Shown here piece after piece: positions 44,042 to 53,127 of a stretch of 64,000 nucleotides of DNA. The stretch lies in assembly GCA_944387885.1 (NCBI GenBank), contig CALXGR010000008.1, positions 1 to 64,000 on the forward strand. Reading direction: 5' to 3'. Under the pieces are notes generated by a model that was not told where the DNA came from, ran no database searches, and worked only from the letters and a program-made list of their open reading frames with translations. Source of the DNA: an uncultured Clostridia bacterium. GTDB taxonomy: Bacteria > Bacillota > Clostridia > Oscillospirales > Ruminococcaceae. Position numbers and translations under genes: made by a program. Position 1 is the stretch's first letter; each line of letters starts with the position of its first letter.

Positions 44042-44641
44042 ATGTTTTTCCGGAAGAACACCGACTCGGGGGAAGCCTGGCTGATCGCCGGGCTAGGAAA
44101 CCCGGAACCCAAGTATGACGGCACCCGCCACAACGTAGGGTTTGCCGCCCTGGACCTTTTGGGGGAAAAGTGGAACGCCGCCCCCAACAAAGGAAAATGG
44201 CAGGGCCTTTACAGCCAGACGGTGGTGGACGGGAAAAAGGTGATTCTGGTAAAGCCCCTCACCTACATGAACCTGTCCGGGGACTGCATTGCCCCCGCCG
44301 CCGCCTTTTTCAAAATCCCGCCCCAGCGGGTCATCGTTCTCTGTGACGACATTGACCAAAAGCCGGGACGGCTGCGCATCCGGCCCAGCGGCAGTGCCGG
44401 GGGCCACAACGGCCTGAAAAGCATTATTGCCCGGCTGGGAAGCCAGGAATTCGTCCGCATCCGAATCGGGGTGGGCCAGAAACCTCACCCTGACTACGAC
44501 CTGGCCGACTGGGTGCTGGGGAAACCCGCCGGGGAGGACAAGACTGCCATTGAGGGCCGTCTGCCCGACATTGAAGCGGCCTGCCGCCTCATTATGGCCG
44601 GGGACCTGCCCGCCGCCCAGAACAAATTCAACACCAAGTAA
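44042..44641 (+). CDS. pth: Peptidyl-tRNA hydrolase
   Basis: Releases peptides from peptidyl-tRNA to recycle tRNA. The 199-residue product has AGLGNPEPKYDGTRHNVGF (catalytic His in TRHN), KPLTYMNLSG, LCDDIDQKPG and GSAGGHNGLKSI, all classical Pth motifs. The ATG follows the acetyltransferase stop with no gap; GGAGGAG lies within that gene. It is part of the acetyltransferase-pth-mfd operon. Confidence 0.97.
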   Translation: MFFRKNTDSGEAWLIAGLGNPEPKYDGTRHNVGFAALDLLGEKWNAAPNKGKWQGLYSQTVVDGKKVILVKPLTYMNLSGDCIAPAAAFFKIPPQRVIVLCDDIDQKPGRLRIRPSGSAGGHNGLKSIIARLGSQEFVRIRIGVGQKPHPDYDLADWVLGKPAGEDKTAIEGRLPDIEAACRLIMAGDLPAAQNKFNTK

Positions 44642-44643
44642 CT

Positions 44644-44671
44644 GAAGGAGGGAATTCCGGTTCCCTCCTTC
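44644..44671 (+). other. Stable hairpin between pth and mfd
   Basis: GAAGGAGGGAA (44644-44654) pairs with TTCCCTCCTTC (44661-44671) over 11 bp. No T run follows, so it may tune stability or read-through rather than terminate. Confidence 0.65.
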
Positions 44672-44693
44672 CCTCTATATAAGGAATGCAGGT

Positions 44694-47600
44694 ATGATTG
44701 GAAGCATCTTTCAAACCACATCCGAATATAACCGAATCAAAGAGTCCCTGACCACCCCCGGTCCGGCGGCTCTCTTTGGTCTGCCCCCTGCCGGCCGGGC
44801 CGCCCTGCTGGCCACCCTGGCCCAGGATACCGGCCGTCCCCTCTGCGTGGTCACCGCCGGGGAGGGAGAAGCCTCCCGGTTTGCCGCTGACCTGTCCGCT
44901 TTGGGGATTGAGACTGCCCTTTTCCCGGGGCGGGATTACCTCCTCCGGCCCATTGAGGGCGCCAACCGGGAAAGCGAGTACCGCCGCCTGGCCGTACTGG
45001 GGGACCTGGTAGGAGGCCGGGCCAAGGCGGTCTGCCTCTCGGCGGAAGCCCTGCTCCAGTACACCGTCCCCAAGGAGGAGTTCTGCAAGAACACCCTGAC
45101 CCTGGAACCGGGCCAGACCATTGAGCAGAAAGCCCTGACCCAGGCCCTGGCCGATGCAGGGTATCACCGGCGGAGCCAGGTGGAAGGCCCGGGACAGTTC
45201 AGTGTCCGGGGCGGCCTGGTGGACATCTATGCCCCCGAAATGAAGCAGCCCGTCCGGGTGGAGTTCTGGGGGGACGAAATCGACAGCATCAACACCTTTG
45301 ACCTGCTCACCCAGCGCCGGGAGGACTGGCAGGAAAAGGTGTATCTCAGCTGCGCCCGGGAAGTGCTGTTCGGGGATGCCGCCGAGACTGCCGCTGCCCT
45401 CCGGAGCGCCATTGCCGCCGCCCGGGGCCAGAAGCGGAAAGCTCTGGAAAAAGCCATGGAGCAGGACCTGGCCCAGCTGGACAGCGGCCTGGTGCCGGAA
45501 GCCCTGGACAAATACCTGGGGATCCGGTACAAGACCCCCGCCACCCTGCTGGATTATCTGGAAAACCCCATTCTGGTGCTGGAGGAGCCCTCTGCCATCC
45601 GGGATGCCATGAAGGCGGCGGAGTTCCGCCGGGGCCAGGAACTGGAAGGGCTTTTTGAGGAAGGGGTCCTCTGCCCCGGGCTGGATGTGCTCTATCCCCC
45701 GGACAGTCTTCTGACGGTGGCCGCCCACAAGCTGGCCACCCTCTGCACCGAGAACTTTACCCGGTCCATGCCCGACTTCAAGTTGAAGGAACTGTTCAAT
45801 CTTCCCGGTCACGCCCTGCCCCCCTGGAACGGGGAGGTGACCGGTCTGGTGGAGGACCTGAAACCCCTGCTGGATCAGGGATACGGAATCACCATTCTGG
45901 CCGGGACCCAGAAGGCTGCCGCCGCTCTGGCAGGGGACCTGCGGGGACGGCTGCTGAAACCCATTCTCAGCGAGACCGACTCCCCCGCTCCCGGTCTGGT
46001 CCAGGTCCTTCCCGGACACATGGGCGGGGGCTGTCAGTTCCCCTTTGCCCATTACGCCCTCTTTACCGGGCGGAGCCAGGGAGAAAGCGGGAAAAAGAAA
46101 AAGGTCCGGAAAAACAAGAACGCTCTCAACAGTCTTACCGACATTGTGCCGGGAGATTATGTGGTCCACCAGAACCACGGCATCGGCGTTTATGCCGGAA
46201 TCACCCGGATGGAGGTTCAGGGGGTCAAGAAGGACTACCTGAAAATCTGTTACGACAAGGGGGACAATCTCTATGTCCCCGTCACCCAGCTGGACCTGCT
46301 CAGCCGGTACACCGCCCCCGGTGACAACGAAAATGTCAAGCTGAGCCGTCTGGGGGGAGACAGCTGGGCCAAGACCCGGAAGAAGGTCCGGGCCGCCACC
46401 GTAGAACTGGCCCAGGAGCTGATCCAGCTGTACGCCCGCCGCCGTCAGGCCAAGGGGTATGCTTTCCCGGAGGACGATACCTGGCAGCGGGACTTTGAGA
46501 CCCGGTTCCCCTACGACGAGACCGAGGACCAGCTGCGGGCCGTGGCCGAAATCAAGGGGGACATGGAAAAGGAATGGCCCATGGACCGGCTTCTCTGCGG
46601 AGACGTGGGAGTGGGCAAAACCGAGGTAGCCCTCCGGGCAGCCTTCAAGTGCATTATGGGAGGCAAGCAGTGCGTTCTGCTGGCCCCCACCACCCTGCTG
46701 GCCTGGCAGCATTACAACACCATCCTGAGCCGGATGGAGAGTTTCCCCATCAAGGTGGGGCTTCTCAACCGGTTCCGCACCCAAAAGCAGCAGCAGGAGA
46801 CTCTGCGGGGGCTCCGCACCGGAGTGGTGGACATGGTGGTGGGCACCCACCGCATCCTCAGCCAGGATGTTCAGTTCAAGGACCTGGGCCTGGTCATCAT
46901 TGACGAGGAACAGCGGTTCGGGGTAAAGCAGAAGGAGAAGCTGAAAGAAAGCTTTATCGGGGTGGACATTCTCACCCTCTCCGCCACCCCCATTCCCCGG
47001 ACCCTGAACATGGCCATGAGCGGCCTGCGGGACATGAGCACCATTGAGGAGCCTCCCTTTGAGCGGCTCCCCATTGAGACCTATGTGCTGGAATATGATT
47101 CTGTTCTGGTGACCCAGGCCATCCGGAAGGAGCTGGCTCGGGGCGGGCAGGTGTACTACCTCCACAACCGGGTGGACACCATTGAAAACTGCGCCGCCCG
47201 GCTGGCCAAGATGGTCCCGGAAGCCCGCATCGCCATTGCCCACGGCAAAATGACCGAGGAGCAGATCGGCGCCGCCTGGAAGCAGCTTCTGGACGGGGAA
47301 ATCGACCTGCTGGTCTGCACCACCATCATCGAGACCGGGGTGGATGTGCGGAACTGCAACACCCTTATTATTGAGGATGCCGACCGGATGGGCCTGTCCC
47401 AGCTTTACCAGATACGGGGCCGGGTAGGCCGGAGCAACCGGAAAGCCTACGCTTATTTTACATTTAAAAGAGACAAGGCCCTTACCGACGTAGCCGCCAA
47501 GCGGCTGTCCGCCATCCGGGAGTTCACCAGCTTTGGCAGCGGATTCCGGATTGCCATGCGGGACCTCCAGATCCGGGGAGCGGGAAGCCTGCTGGGCACC

Positions 47601-48146
47601 GGCCAGAGCGGCCAGATGATGTCGGTGGGCTACGATATGTATGTAAAGATGCTGGGTCAGGCCATTGCAGCAGCCAAGGGCGAGACCCCGCCCCCCGACA
47701 AGAGCCAGTGTCTGGTGGACATTACGGTGGATGCCTACATCCCGGAAAATTATATCCAGGACCCTGCCCACCGCATTGAGATGTACAAGAAAATTGCCGC
47801 CATCCAGGACCGTGGGGACGCCACCGATGTAATGGACGAACTCATTGACCGGTGGGGAGAACCCCCGGCCAGCGTGTCCGGGCTGGTGGATGTAAGTCTC
47901 ATCCGGGTCACCGCCGCCCGGGTGGGAGTGGACGAGATTGCCCAGAAGGGGCAAAACCTCCTTCTCTACTCCCAGTTCCTCACCCCTGTCCGCATCAAGG
48001 ACCTGGCCGCCCAGCTGCCCGGACGCATCACCCTGGGCGCGGTGGGCCGGACTTACCTTTCCATCCGGGTCCAGCCCGGGGAAAAGCCTACCGACCTGCT
48101 CCGGATGACCCTGGACCTTCTCCCTGCCCTGCCCCAGAACCCTTGA
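44694..48146 (+). CDS. mfd: Transcription-repair coupling factor
   Basis: Removes RNA polymerase stalled at DNA lesions and recruits UvrA. The 1150-residue product has the UvrB-like N-terminal module, RNAP-interaction domain (GDYVVHQNHGIGVYAGI), and the RecG-like motor with Walker A GDVGVGKTE (about 637-646) and DEEQ (about 736), then PIPRTLNMAMSGL and a TRCF C-terminal domain. Length is standard. AAGGA lies 9 bases before the ATG. The gene follows pth, as in Bacillus. Confidence 0.97.
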   Translation: MIGSIFQTTSEYNRIKESLTTPGPAALFGLPPAGRAALLATLAQDTGRPLCVVTAGEGEASRFAADLSALGIETALFPGRDYLLRPIEGANRESEYRRLAVLGDLVGGRAKAVCLSAEALLQYTVPKEEFCKNTLTLEPGQTIEQKALTQALADAGYHRRSQVEGPGQFSVRGGLVDIYAPEMKQPVRVEFWGDEIDSINTFDLLTQRREDWQEKVYLSCAREVLFGDAAETAAALRSAIAAARGQKRKALEKAMEQDLAQLDSGLVPEALDKYLGIRYKTPATLLDYLENPILVLEEPSAIRDAMKAAEFRRGQELEGLFEEGVLCPGLDVLYPPDSLLTVAAHKLATLCTENFTRSMPDFKLKELFNLPGHALPPWNGEVTGLVEDLKPLLDQGYGITILAGTQKAAAALAGDLRGRLLKPILSETDSPAPGLVQVLPGHMGGGCQFPFAHYALFTGRSQGESGKKKKVRKNKNALNSLTDIVPGDYVVHQNHGIGVYAGITRMEVQGVKKDYLKICYDKGDNLYVPVTQLDLLSRYTAPGDNENVKLSRLGGDSWAKTRKKVRAATVELAQELIQLYARRRQAKGYAFPEDDTWQRDFETRFPYDETEDQLRAVAEIKGDMEKEWPMDRLLCGDVGVGKTEVALRAAFKCIMGGKQCVLLAPTTLLAWQHYNTILSRMESFPIKVGLLNRFRTQKQQQETLRGLRTGVVDMVVGTHRILSQDVQFKDLGLVIIDEEQRFGVKQKEKLKESFIGVDILTLSATPIPRTLNMAMSGLRDMSTIEEPPFERLPIETYVLEYDSVLVTQAIRKELARGGQVYYLHNRVDTIENCAARLAKMVPEARIAIAHGKMTEEQIGAAWKQLLDGEIDLLVCTTIIETGVDVRNCNTLIIEDADRMGLSQLYQIRGRVGRSNRKAYAYFTFKRDKALTDVAAKRLSAIREFTSFGSGFRIAMRDLQIRGAGSLLGTGQSGQMMSVGYDMYVKMLGQAIAAAKGETPPPDKSQCLVDITVDAYIPENYIQDPAHRIEMYKKIAAIQDRGDATDVMDELIDRWGEPPASVSGLVDVSLIRVTAARVGVDEIAQKGQNLLLYSQFLTPVRIKDLAAQLPGRITLGAVGRTYLSIRVQPGEKPTDLLRMTLDLLPALPQNP

Positions 48147-48206
48147 TTTTTCCCCGCCGGGCAGGTATGATACCCTTATATTTTTCCTTTGAAAGGAGCT
48201 TTTTTC

Positions 48207-49298
48207 ATGAAGCGTTTGATGGCTCTTCTGCTGGCCCTGGTCTTTACCCTGACCCTGGCCGGATGTGCCAATACCCAGGTTCCCGAAACAGTGGGAAGCC
48301 TGGGAAGTGTGGAGATTCCCGGCAGCCTTTACCGGCTGGTCCAGTACAACAACTATTCCGGGGCAGCCAGCCTGACCCCCTACGACCAGTCCCAGCTGGT
48401 CCAGGTGCTGAAAGCCACCGTCACCGACCCTGTATCAGGGGAGGAAGTGCCGGTGCTCCAGTACATTGAAGACCACAGCCTGGAACAGCTTTACTACTAC
48501 GCCGGGGTATTGTCCTGGTTTGACGAACTGGGCCTTTCCCTGGACCAGGAGACCCTGGACACCATCAACACCAATGTTGACCAGATCTGGAACTACAACG
48601 GCTCCCACTATGAGAAAAACGGCATTGACCGGGACACCCTGGCCCTTTACATGGAGCAGGGGTACAAGGCCCAGGCCCTTCTGGAAGGGGTGTACGGCCC
48701 TGAGGGAATCACCCCCGTGACCCAGGAGGAATACCTGGATTACATGGAAAACCAGTGCTACGCCGGTGAGGTGCTCTACCTTCCCCTCTCCTCCATGGAC
48801 GGCAGTGTCACCGCTGACCAGGAGACCATGGAGGAAATTGCTCAGTGGGCCGAGACTGCCGCCGGGGCCATCAACGGCCCGGAGGCCTTTACCGTGGACC
48901 AGGCCGCCCTGGAATACATCCCGGTGGTGATGGAACTGCTGGGCCAGGAGCTGCCCTCTGAGGAGGACATTCTCTCCGGGTACACCGGGCAGGGACTTTT
49001 CCTCCCCGAGGACCTGGCTTACTATGAGGAAGAAGACGGCACCAACCCGGTGCTGGATGTGATCAAAAATCTGGAAGTGGGCCAGGCCGGGGTCATCTTT
49101 ACCGGCAGCGGCTATCAGGTATTCCTGCGGCAGGACCCGGTGGAGAGCTGTCCCCTGGACCAGTGGCAGGACCGGCTGCTGGAAGGGATGAAGGTCACCG
49201 CCATCCAGGACCAGTTTGTGGAAAGGGGCAAGAGCCTGGAAAATCATCTGGATCAGGAAGCCCTGGACCAGATCAGCCCCGGAACCATCCAGTTCTGA
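48207..49298 (+). CDS. Lipoprotein, SurA/PrsA foldase-like in position
   Basis: A 363-residue exported lipoprotein with lipobox LAGC (C20) and a helical, acidic mature part. No clear parvulin motif is seen, although ITPVTQEEYLDYMEN and a late FLRQDPVE are reminiscent of chaperone modules of PrsA/SurA proteins, which often follow mfd in Clostridia. GAAAGGAG precedes the ATG. It could be a PrsA-like chaperone lacking its isomerase domain or simply an unrelated lipoprotein; confidence in function is low. Confidence 0.85.
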   Translation: MKRLMALLLALVFTLTLAGCANTQVPETVGSLGSVEIPGSLYRLVQYNNYSGAASLTPYDQSQLVQVLKATVTDPVSGEEVPVLQYIEDHSLEQLYYYAGVLSWFDELGLSLDQETLDTINTNVDQIWNYNGSHYEKNGIDRDTLALYMEQGYKAQALLEGVYGPEGITPVTQEEYLDYMENQCYAGEVLYLPLSSMDGSVTADQETMEEIAQWAETAAGAINGPEAFTVDQAALEYIPVVMELLGQELPSEEDILSGYTGQGLFLPEDLAYYEEEDGTNPVLDVIKNLEVGQAGVIFTGSGYQVFLRQDPVESCPLDQWQDRLLEGMKVTAIQDQFVERGKSLENHLDQEALDQISPGTIQF

Positions 49299-49322
49299 TG
49301 TGCTTTTAAACAATATTAAAGA

Positions 49323-49358
49323 GGCCCCCTCTCCCTGGCCTGGGAGAGGGGGCCTTTT
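49323..49358. terminator. Terminator between lipoprotein and cysE
   Basis: A 13-bp GC-rich stem (49323-49335 with 49342-49354) with T run. Confidence 0.92.
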
Positions 49359-49359
49359 G

Positions 49360-50034
49360 TTATTTCTTCTCTTTTTCTTCTTCCTCGGGGGGAAGGGTGG
49401 GAGGCACCGTCCCTTGAGCGGCGGCTTCCATCCGGCTCATCCGGGCTTCCAGGGCCGCCAGCCGGGCATCCACCAGGTCGGGAATGTCCTGCTGGTCCAG
49501 GTCGTCGGCAGGGATGATATGCCGGTCATTGATCCGGACGATTTCCGCCGGGTTGCCCACGGCGGTGCAGTTGGCGGGCAGGTTGTGAAGGACAATGCTT
49601 CCGGCGCCGATCCGGGCGTTATCCCCGATCCGGACCGGGCCCAAGACCCTGGCCCCTGCGCCGATGAGAACATTGTTTCCCAGGGTGGGATGCCGCTTGC
49701 CCACATCCTTGCCGGTACCGCCCAGGGTCACCTGATGGTAGATGGTGCAGTTATCCCCGATCTCGGTGGTCTCCCCAAAGACGATTCCCATGCCGTGGTC
49801 AATGAACAGGCATTTCCCGATTTTGGCCCCGGGATGTATCTCGATTCCGGTCAGGTGGCGGGCCAGCTGACTGATGAACCGGGCCAGGAAAAAGCATTTA
49901 TGCTGATACAGCCAGTGGGCAGGCCGGTGAAGCACCAGGGCATGCCACCCCGGATAGAGAAGCATGACCTCCAGCACACTCCGGGCCGCAGGGTCCTTCT
50001 TCTGGATATTTTTAGCGTCCGCATACAGTCCCAA
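49360..50034 (-). CDS. cysE: Serine O-acetyltransferase
   Basis: Transfers acetyl from acetyl-CoA to L-serine, first step of cysteine biosynthesis. The 224-residue product has the N-terminal helical part ([16 protein letters not shown]) and the left-handed beta-helix ([25 protein letters not shown]), both CysE-specific. The best start is TTG at 50034 (GLYADAKN) with GAGAGG at 8 bases; an upstream GTG lacks a binding site. The last 40 residues form a charged extension not found in short CysE proteins. Divergent from the pyr operon. Confidence 0.92.
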   Translation of the reverse strand: MGLYADAKNIQKKDPAARSVLEVMLLYPGWHALVLHRPAHWLYQHKCFFLARFISQLARHLTGIEIHPGAKIGKCLFIDHGMGIVFGETTEIGDNCTIYHQVTLGGTGKDVGKRHPTLGNNVLIGAGARVLGPVRIGDNARIGAGSIVLHNLPANCTAVGNPAEIVRINDRHIIPADDLDQQDIPDLVDARLAALEARMSRMEAAAQGTVPPTLPPEEEEKEKK

Positions 50035-50091
50035 AACAGATACCTCTCTTGCACTCTTTCCCACTCGACATTTTCCACAAAAACTGGCTTT

Positions 50092-50120
50092 AGTATACAC
50101 CAAAAGTTTCCGTTTGTAAA
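50092..50120 (-). promoter_or_regulatory. Promoter of cysE
   Basis: Minus strand TTTACA (50120-50115), 17-base spacer, TATACT (50097-50092). Confidence 0.7.
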
Positions 50121-50133
50121 ATCCCTTTTTACA

Positions 50134-50163
50134 TTGACAGAAGGGTGTTATATATGATACCAT
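50134..50163 (+). promoter_or_regulatory. Promoter of the pyr operon
   Basis: TTGACA (50134-50139) and TACCAT (50158-50163) at 18 bases with a TGA extended -10. Confidence 0.6.
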
Positions 50164-50304
50164 ATCGAAAAGAATGTGCCAGAGAGGAGGCCCCCTTTAT
50201 GCGTTGTTCCCATACTTCCGTACGGCTGATGGCAGGGGCGCCTTTTTTGGAGGCCCTTTTGTTTGTTTTTTGACTTTTCCTTTTTCGGAAAAGTCCTTTT
50301 TTTT
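50164..50304 (+). promoter_or_regulatory. pyr leader: PyrR-type binding loop and attenuator
   Basis: CCAGAGAGG (50179-50187) matches the conserved loop of PyrR RNA-binding sites and lies just after the predicted transcription start. About 85 bases on, a terminator precedes the pyrC ribosome binding site. This arrangement is the known PyrR attenuation layout: with UMP, PyrR binds the loop and termination follows. PyrR itself is not in the window. Pairing of the antiterminator was not resolved. Confidence 0.7.
50272..50304 (+). terminator. Attenuation terminator of the pyr leader
   Basis: GACTTTTCC (50272-50280) and GGAAAAGTC (50287-50295) form a perfect 9-bp stem followed by an eight-T run, 18 bases before the pyrC ATG. 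Confidence 0.85.
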
Positions 50305-50321
50305 GCCTGGAGGTACCAACC

Positions 50322-51506
50322 ATGATTCTGAAAAATACCATGTCTGCCCAGGGTGTCCGGCAGGACATCTGGATGAAGGACGGCAAGATCTTCGCCCTGG
50401 GTCAGGACCTGTCCGCTCCCGGGGAGGAAGTGCGGGACTGCACCGGTCTGGTGGCGCTCCCCGCCTTCATCGACACCCACTGTCACTGGCGGACCCCCGG
50501 CTTTGAGTACAAGGAGGACATTGCCACCGGCAGCGCCGCTGCGGCCGCCGGCGGTTACACCTTTGTCAACCTGATGCCCAACACAAAGCCCGTCTGCAGT
50601 TCTGCCGCCATTGCCCACGAGGTGATGGAGAAAGCCCGGGAGCTGGGCATCTGCGACTGCAATCAGACCGTGAGCATCACCAGGGACTTTGACGGAAAGA
50701 CCCTGGACCATCTGAAAACCCTGCCCGAGGACATCCGGTTCATCACCGAGGACGGGAAAGGGGTGGCTTCCAACGATGTAATGGCCAAGGCCTTTGCCCT
50801 GGCCGCCCAGAAGGGTCTGTGCATTATGAGCCACGCCGAGGAGATGGAGATCAGCCCCTGGGATTACCGGCTGGCGGAAAACCTGGAGACGGTGCGGAAC
50901 CTCCACCTCTGCGAGTACTACGGCACCCGGCTCCACTTCTGCCATGTTTCCACCAAGGAGGCCATTCAGGCCATCACCGCTTCCAAGTACAAGGGCGCCC
51001 CGGTGACCTGCGAGGTCACCCCCCATCACCTCTGGTTCACCCAGGACACCTGCCAGTACAAGGTCAACCCGCCCATCCGGGAGGAGGCTGATGTGAACGC
51101 CCTGGTCCAGGCCATTATGGGAGGAATGGTGGATGCCATTGCCACCGACCACGCCCCCCACACTCCTGAGGAGAAGGAGAAAGGCGCTGCCGGAATGGTA
51201 GGGCTGGAGACCGCTTTCAGCGTCTGCTTCACCAAGCTCTGTGTCCAGAACCGGCTGCCTCTGGCCGCTCTCAGCGAGCTGATGAGCGCATCCCCCGCCG
51301 CCATTCTGGGCCTGACCACCAAGGGACAAATTGCTCCCGGCTATGACGCCGACATCGTCCTGGTGGACACCGAAGCGGACTGGGTGGTGGATTCTGCCAA
51401 GCTCCACAGCAAAAGCAAAAACTGCCCCTTTGAGGGACAGACTCTCTCCGGGCGGGTGGTCGCCACCTACAAGGCCGGAGTCAAAACTTACGAACTGGAA
51501 CAATAA
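50322..51506 (+). CDS. pyrC: Dihydroorotase
   Basis: Zinc amidohydrolase that cyclises carbamoyl aspartate to dihydroorotate. The 394-residue product has the metal motif DTHCHWRTPG (D51, H53, H55), EVTPHHLWFT, YKVNPPIR and DHAPHTPEEK (about 275). The usual R-D of the HxR-D motif reads W-R-T, a minor variation. GGAGG precedes the ATG. First gene of pyrCFKD, under the leader attenuator. Confidence 0.95.
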   Translation: MILKNTMSAQGVRQDIWMKDGKIFALGQDLSAPGEEVRDCTGLVALPAFIDTHCHWRTPGFEYKEDIATGSAAAAAGGYTFVNLMPNTKPVCSSAAIAHEVMEKARELGICDCNQTVSITRDFDGKTLDHLKTLPEDIRFITEDGKGVASNDVMAKAFALAAQKGLCIMSHAEEMEISPWDYRLAENLETVRNLHLCEYYGTRLHFCHVSTKEAIQAITASKYKGAPVTCEVTPHHLWFTQDTCQYKVNPPIREEADVNALVQAIMGGMVDAIATDHAPHTPEEKEKGAAGMVGLETAFSVCFTKLCVQNRLPLAALSELMSASPAAILGLTTKGQIAPGYDADIVLVDTEADWVVDSAKLHSKSKNCPFEGQTLSGRVVATYKAGVKTYELEQ

Positions 51507-51521
51507 AGGGAGGAACCTGCT

Positions 51522-52391
51522 ATGATGACCAATATGGATAAACTGTACCACGCCGTTGCCGAGAGAGGCCCCGTCTGCGTAGGCCTGGACACCGATGTAA
51601 GCTACATCCCCGCCGAACTGTACGACTCTGCCAAGACCCCCGGGGAGAACCTGGTGGCCTACAACCGGCAGATCATTGAGGCCACCAAGGCTGTGGCCGG
51701 CTGCTTCAAGGTACAGATCGCCTACTATGAGGCCCTGGGTCTGGACGGCCTGAAGGCTTACGCCGACACCTTGGCTCTGGTCCGGGCCACCGGCGTGCCT
51801 GTGATTGCCGACATCAAGCGGGGGGACATTGCCAAGACCGCCGAGATGTACGCCAAGGCTCACTTTACCGGAGAGCTGGAATCTGACATTGTGACCCTGG
51901 CCCCCTACATGGGTCTGGATTCCATCAGCCCCTACCTGCCCTATGTGGAGGAGAAGGGCAAGGGCCTGTTTGTGCTGGTCCGCACCTCCAACCCCGGCGC
52001 CAAGGACTTTGAGTATGAGAAGCTGGCTGACGGCCGTCATGTATACGACATGGTAGGGGACAAGCTGAACGCCCTGGGCAAGAAGTACCTGGGGGAAAGC
52101 GGCTACTCCAGCGTAGGTCTGGTCATCGGTGGCACCCACATTGAGGAAGCCTCTGAGATTCGTGCCAAGTACCAGGACAGCTTCTTCCTGATTCCCGGTT
52201 ACGGTGCCCAGGGCGGCACCGCCAAGGACATTGCCCAGTATCTGACCCGCGGAAACGGCGGCGTTGTCAACAGCAGCCGTGGAATCCTGCTGGCTTACAA
52301 GAAGCAGCCCGGCACCACCCCTGCCGAGGCCGCTTACAACGAGTGCGTCACCATGAAGGAGGCCATCGCCCATGAGTGCAGTCTGCTGTGA
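51522..52391 (+). CDS. pyrF: Orotidine 5'-phosphate decarboxylase
   Basis: Final step of UMP synthesis. The 289-residue product is the longer type-2 PyrF found in Clostridia, with CVGLDTD near the N-terminus, catalytic DIKRGDI, and the phosphate-binding IPGYGAQGG and NSSRGI segments. GGGAGG precedes the ATG. Its last 20 bases overlap the start of pyrK. Confidence 0.95.
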   Translation: MMTNMDKLYHAVAERGPVCVGLDTDVSYIPAELYDSAKTPGENLVAYNRQIIEATKAVAGCFKVQIAYYEALGLDGLKAYADTLALVRATGVPVIADIKRGDIAKTAEMYAKAHFTGELESDIVTLAPYMGLDSISPYLPYVEEKGKGLFVLVRTSNPGAKDFEYEKLADGRHVYDMVGDKLNALGKKYLGESGYSSVGLVIGGTHIEEASEIRAKYQDSFFLIPGYGAQGGTAKDIAQYLTRGNGGVVNSSRGILLAYKKQPGTTPAEAAYNECVTMKEAIAHECSLL

Positions 52392-53127
52392 GTGCCGGGT
52401 CCTGAGCCAGGAAGCTCTGGCCCAGGACATCCGCCTTCTGGCGGTGGAATGGACCGACACCGCCCACCTGCCCCATGCCGGGCAGTTTTACATGCTCCGG
52501 TCCTGGGGGGCTGACGAGGCTCCCTTCCTGAGCCGTCCCATCAGCGTTCACGCCTACGAGAACGGACGGCTGGAGTTTCTGTATCAGGTCAAGGGCCAGG
52601 GCACCGAAAAGCTGGCCCGCCTGACCGCCGGGGACACCCTGAAGCTCACCGGCCCTGCTGGCAACGGCTTTGATGTGGCTGCCTGTGCCGGAAAGAAAAT
52701 CGCCGTAGTGGGCGGCGGCATCGGCACCGCTCCCCTCTACCAGCTCTGCCGGGAACTGGCAAAGGCCGGAAACAAGGCAGATTTCTTTGCCGGATACCGG
52801 GACCTGCCCTATGCCCTGGAGCCCTTTGAGGCGGTCTGCGGCAAGGTGGCTTTCTCCACCGACAGCGGCAAGGCCGGGCATCACGGGTTTGTCACCGACC
52901 TGTTTGAGGCGGGGGACTATGACCTGATCCTCACCTGCGGCCCTGAAATCATGATGAAGAATGTGGCCAAAAAGGCTGCTGCCGCCGGGGTGGAATGCCT
53001 GGTAAGCCTGGAAAAGAAGATGGCCTGCGGCATCGGCGCCTGTCTGGGCTGCACCTGCCACACCAAGGAGGGGCCCAAGTCTGTCTGCAAGAACGGGCCT
53101 GTCTTTAACGCAAAGGAGGTGTTCTGA
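52372..53127 (+). CDS. pyrK: Dihydroorotate dehydrogenase B, electron-transfer subunit
   Basis: FAD and [2Fe-2S] subunit passing electrons from dihydroorotate oxidation to NAD+. The 251-residue product has the FAD-binding FLSRPISVHAY, NAD domain VVGGGIGTAPLYQL, and cluster ligands C219, C224, C227 and C239 in CGIGACLGCTC. It begins inside the pyrF end and shares one base with pyrD, so the three are translationally coupled. Confidence 0.96.
   Translation: MSAVCCECRVLSQEALAQDIRLLAVEWTDTAHLPHAGQFYMLRSWGADEAPFLSRPISVHAYENGRLEFLYQVKGQGTEKLARLTAGDTLKLTGPAGNGFDVAACAGKKIAVVGGGIGTAPLYQLCRELAKAGNKADFFAGYRDLPYALEPFEAVCGKVAFSTDSGKAGHHGFVTDLFEAGDYDLILTCGPEIMMKNVAKKAAAAGVECLVSLEKKMACGIGACLGCTCHTKEGPKSVCKNGPVFNAKEVF

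Noticed and set aside
50174-50506. Open frame across the pyr leader as a possible leader peptide
   Set aside because: It overlaps the PyrR-like loop and pyrC in another frame, with no pyrimidine-type coding bias; the RNA structure explains the region.
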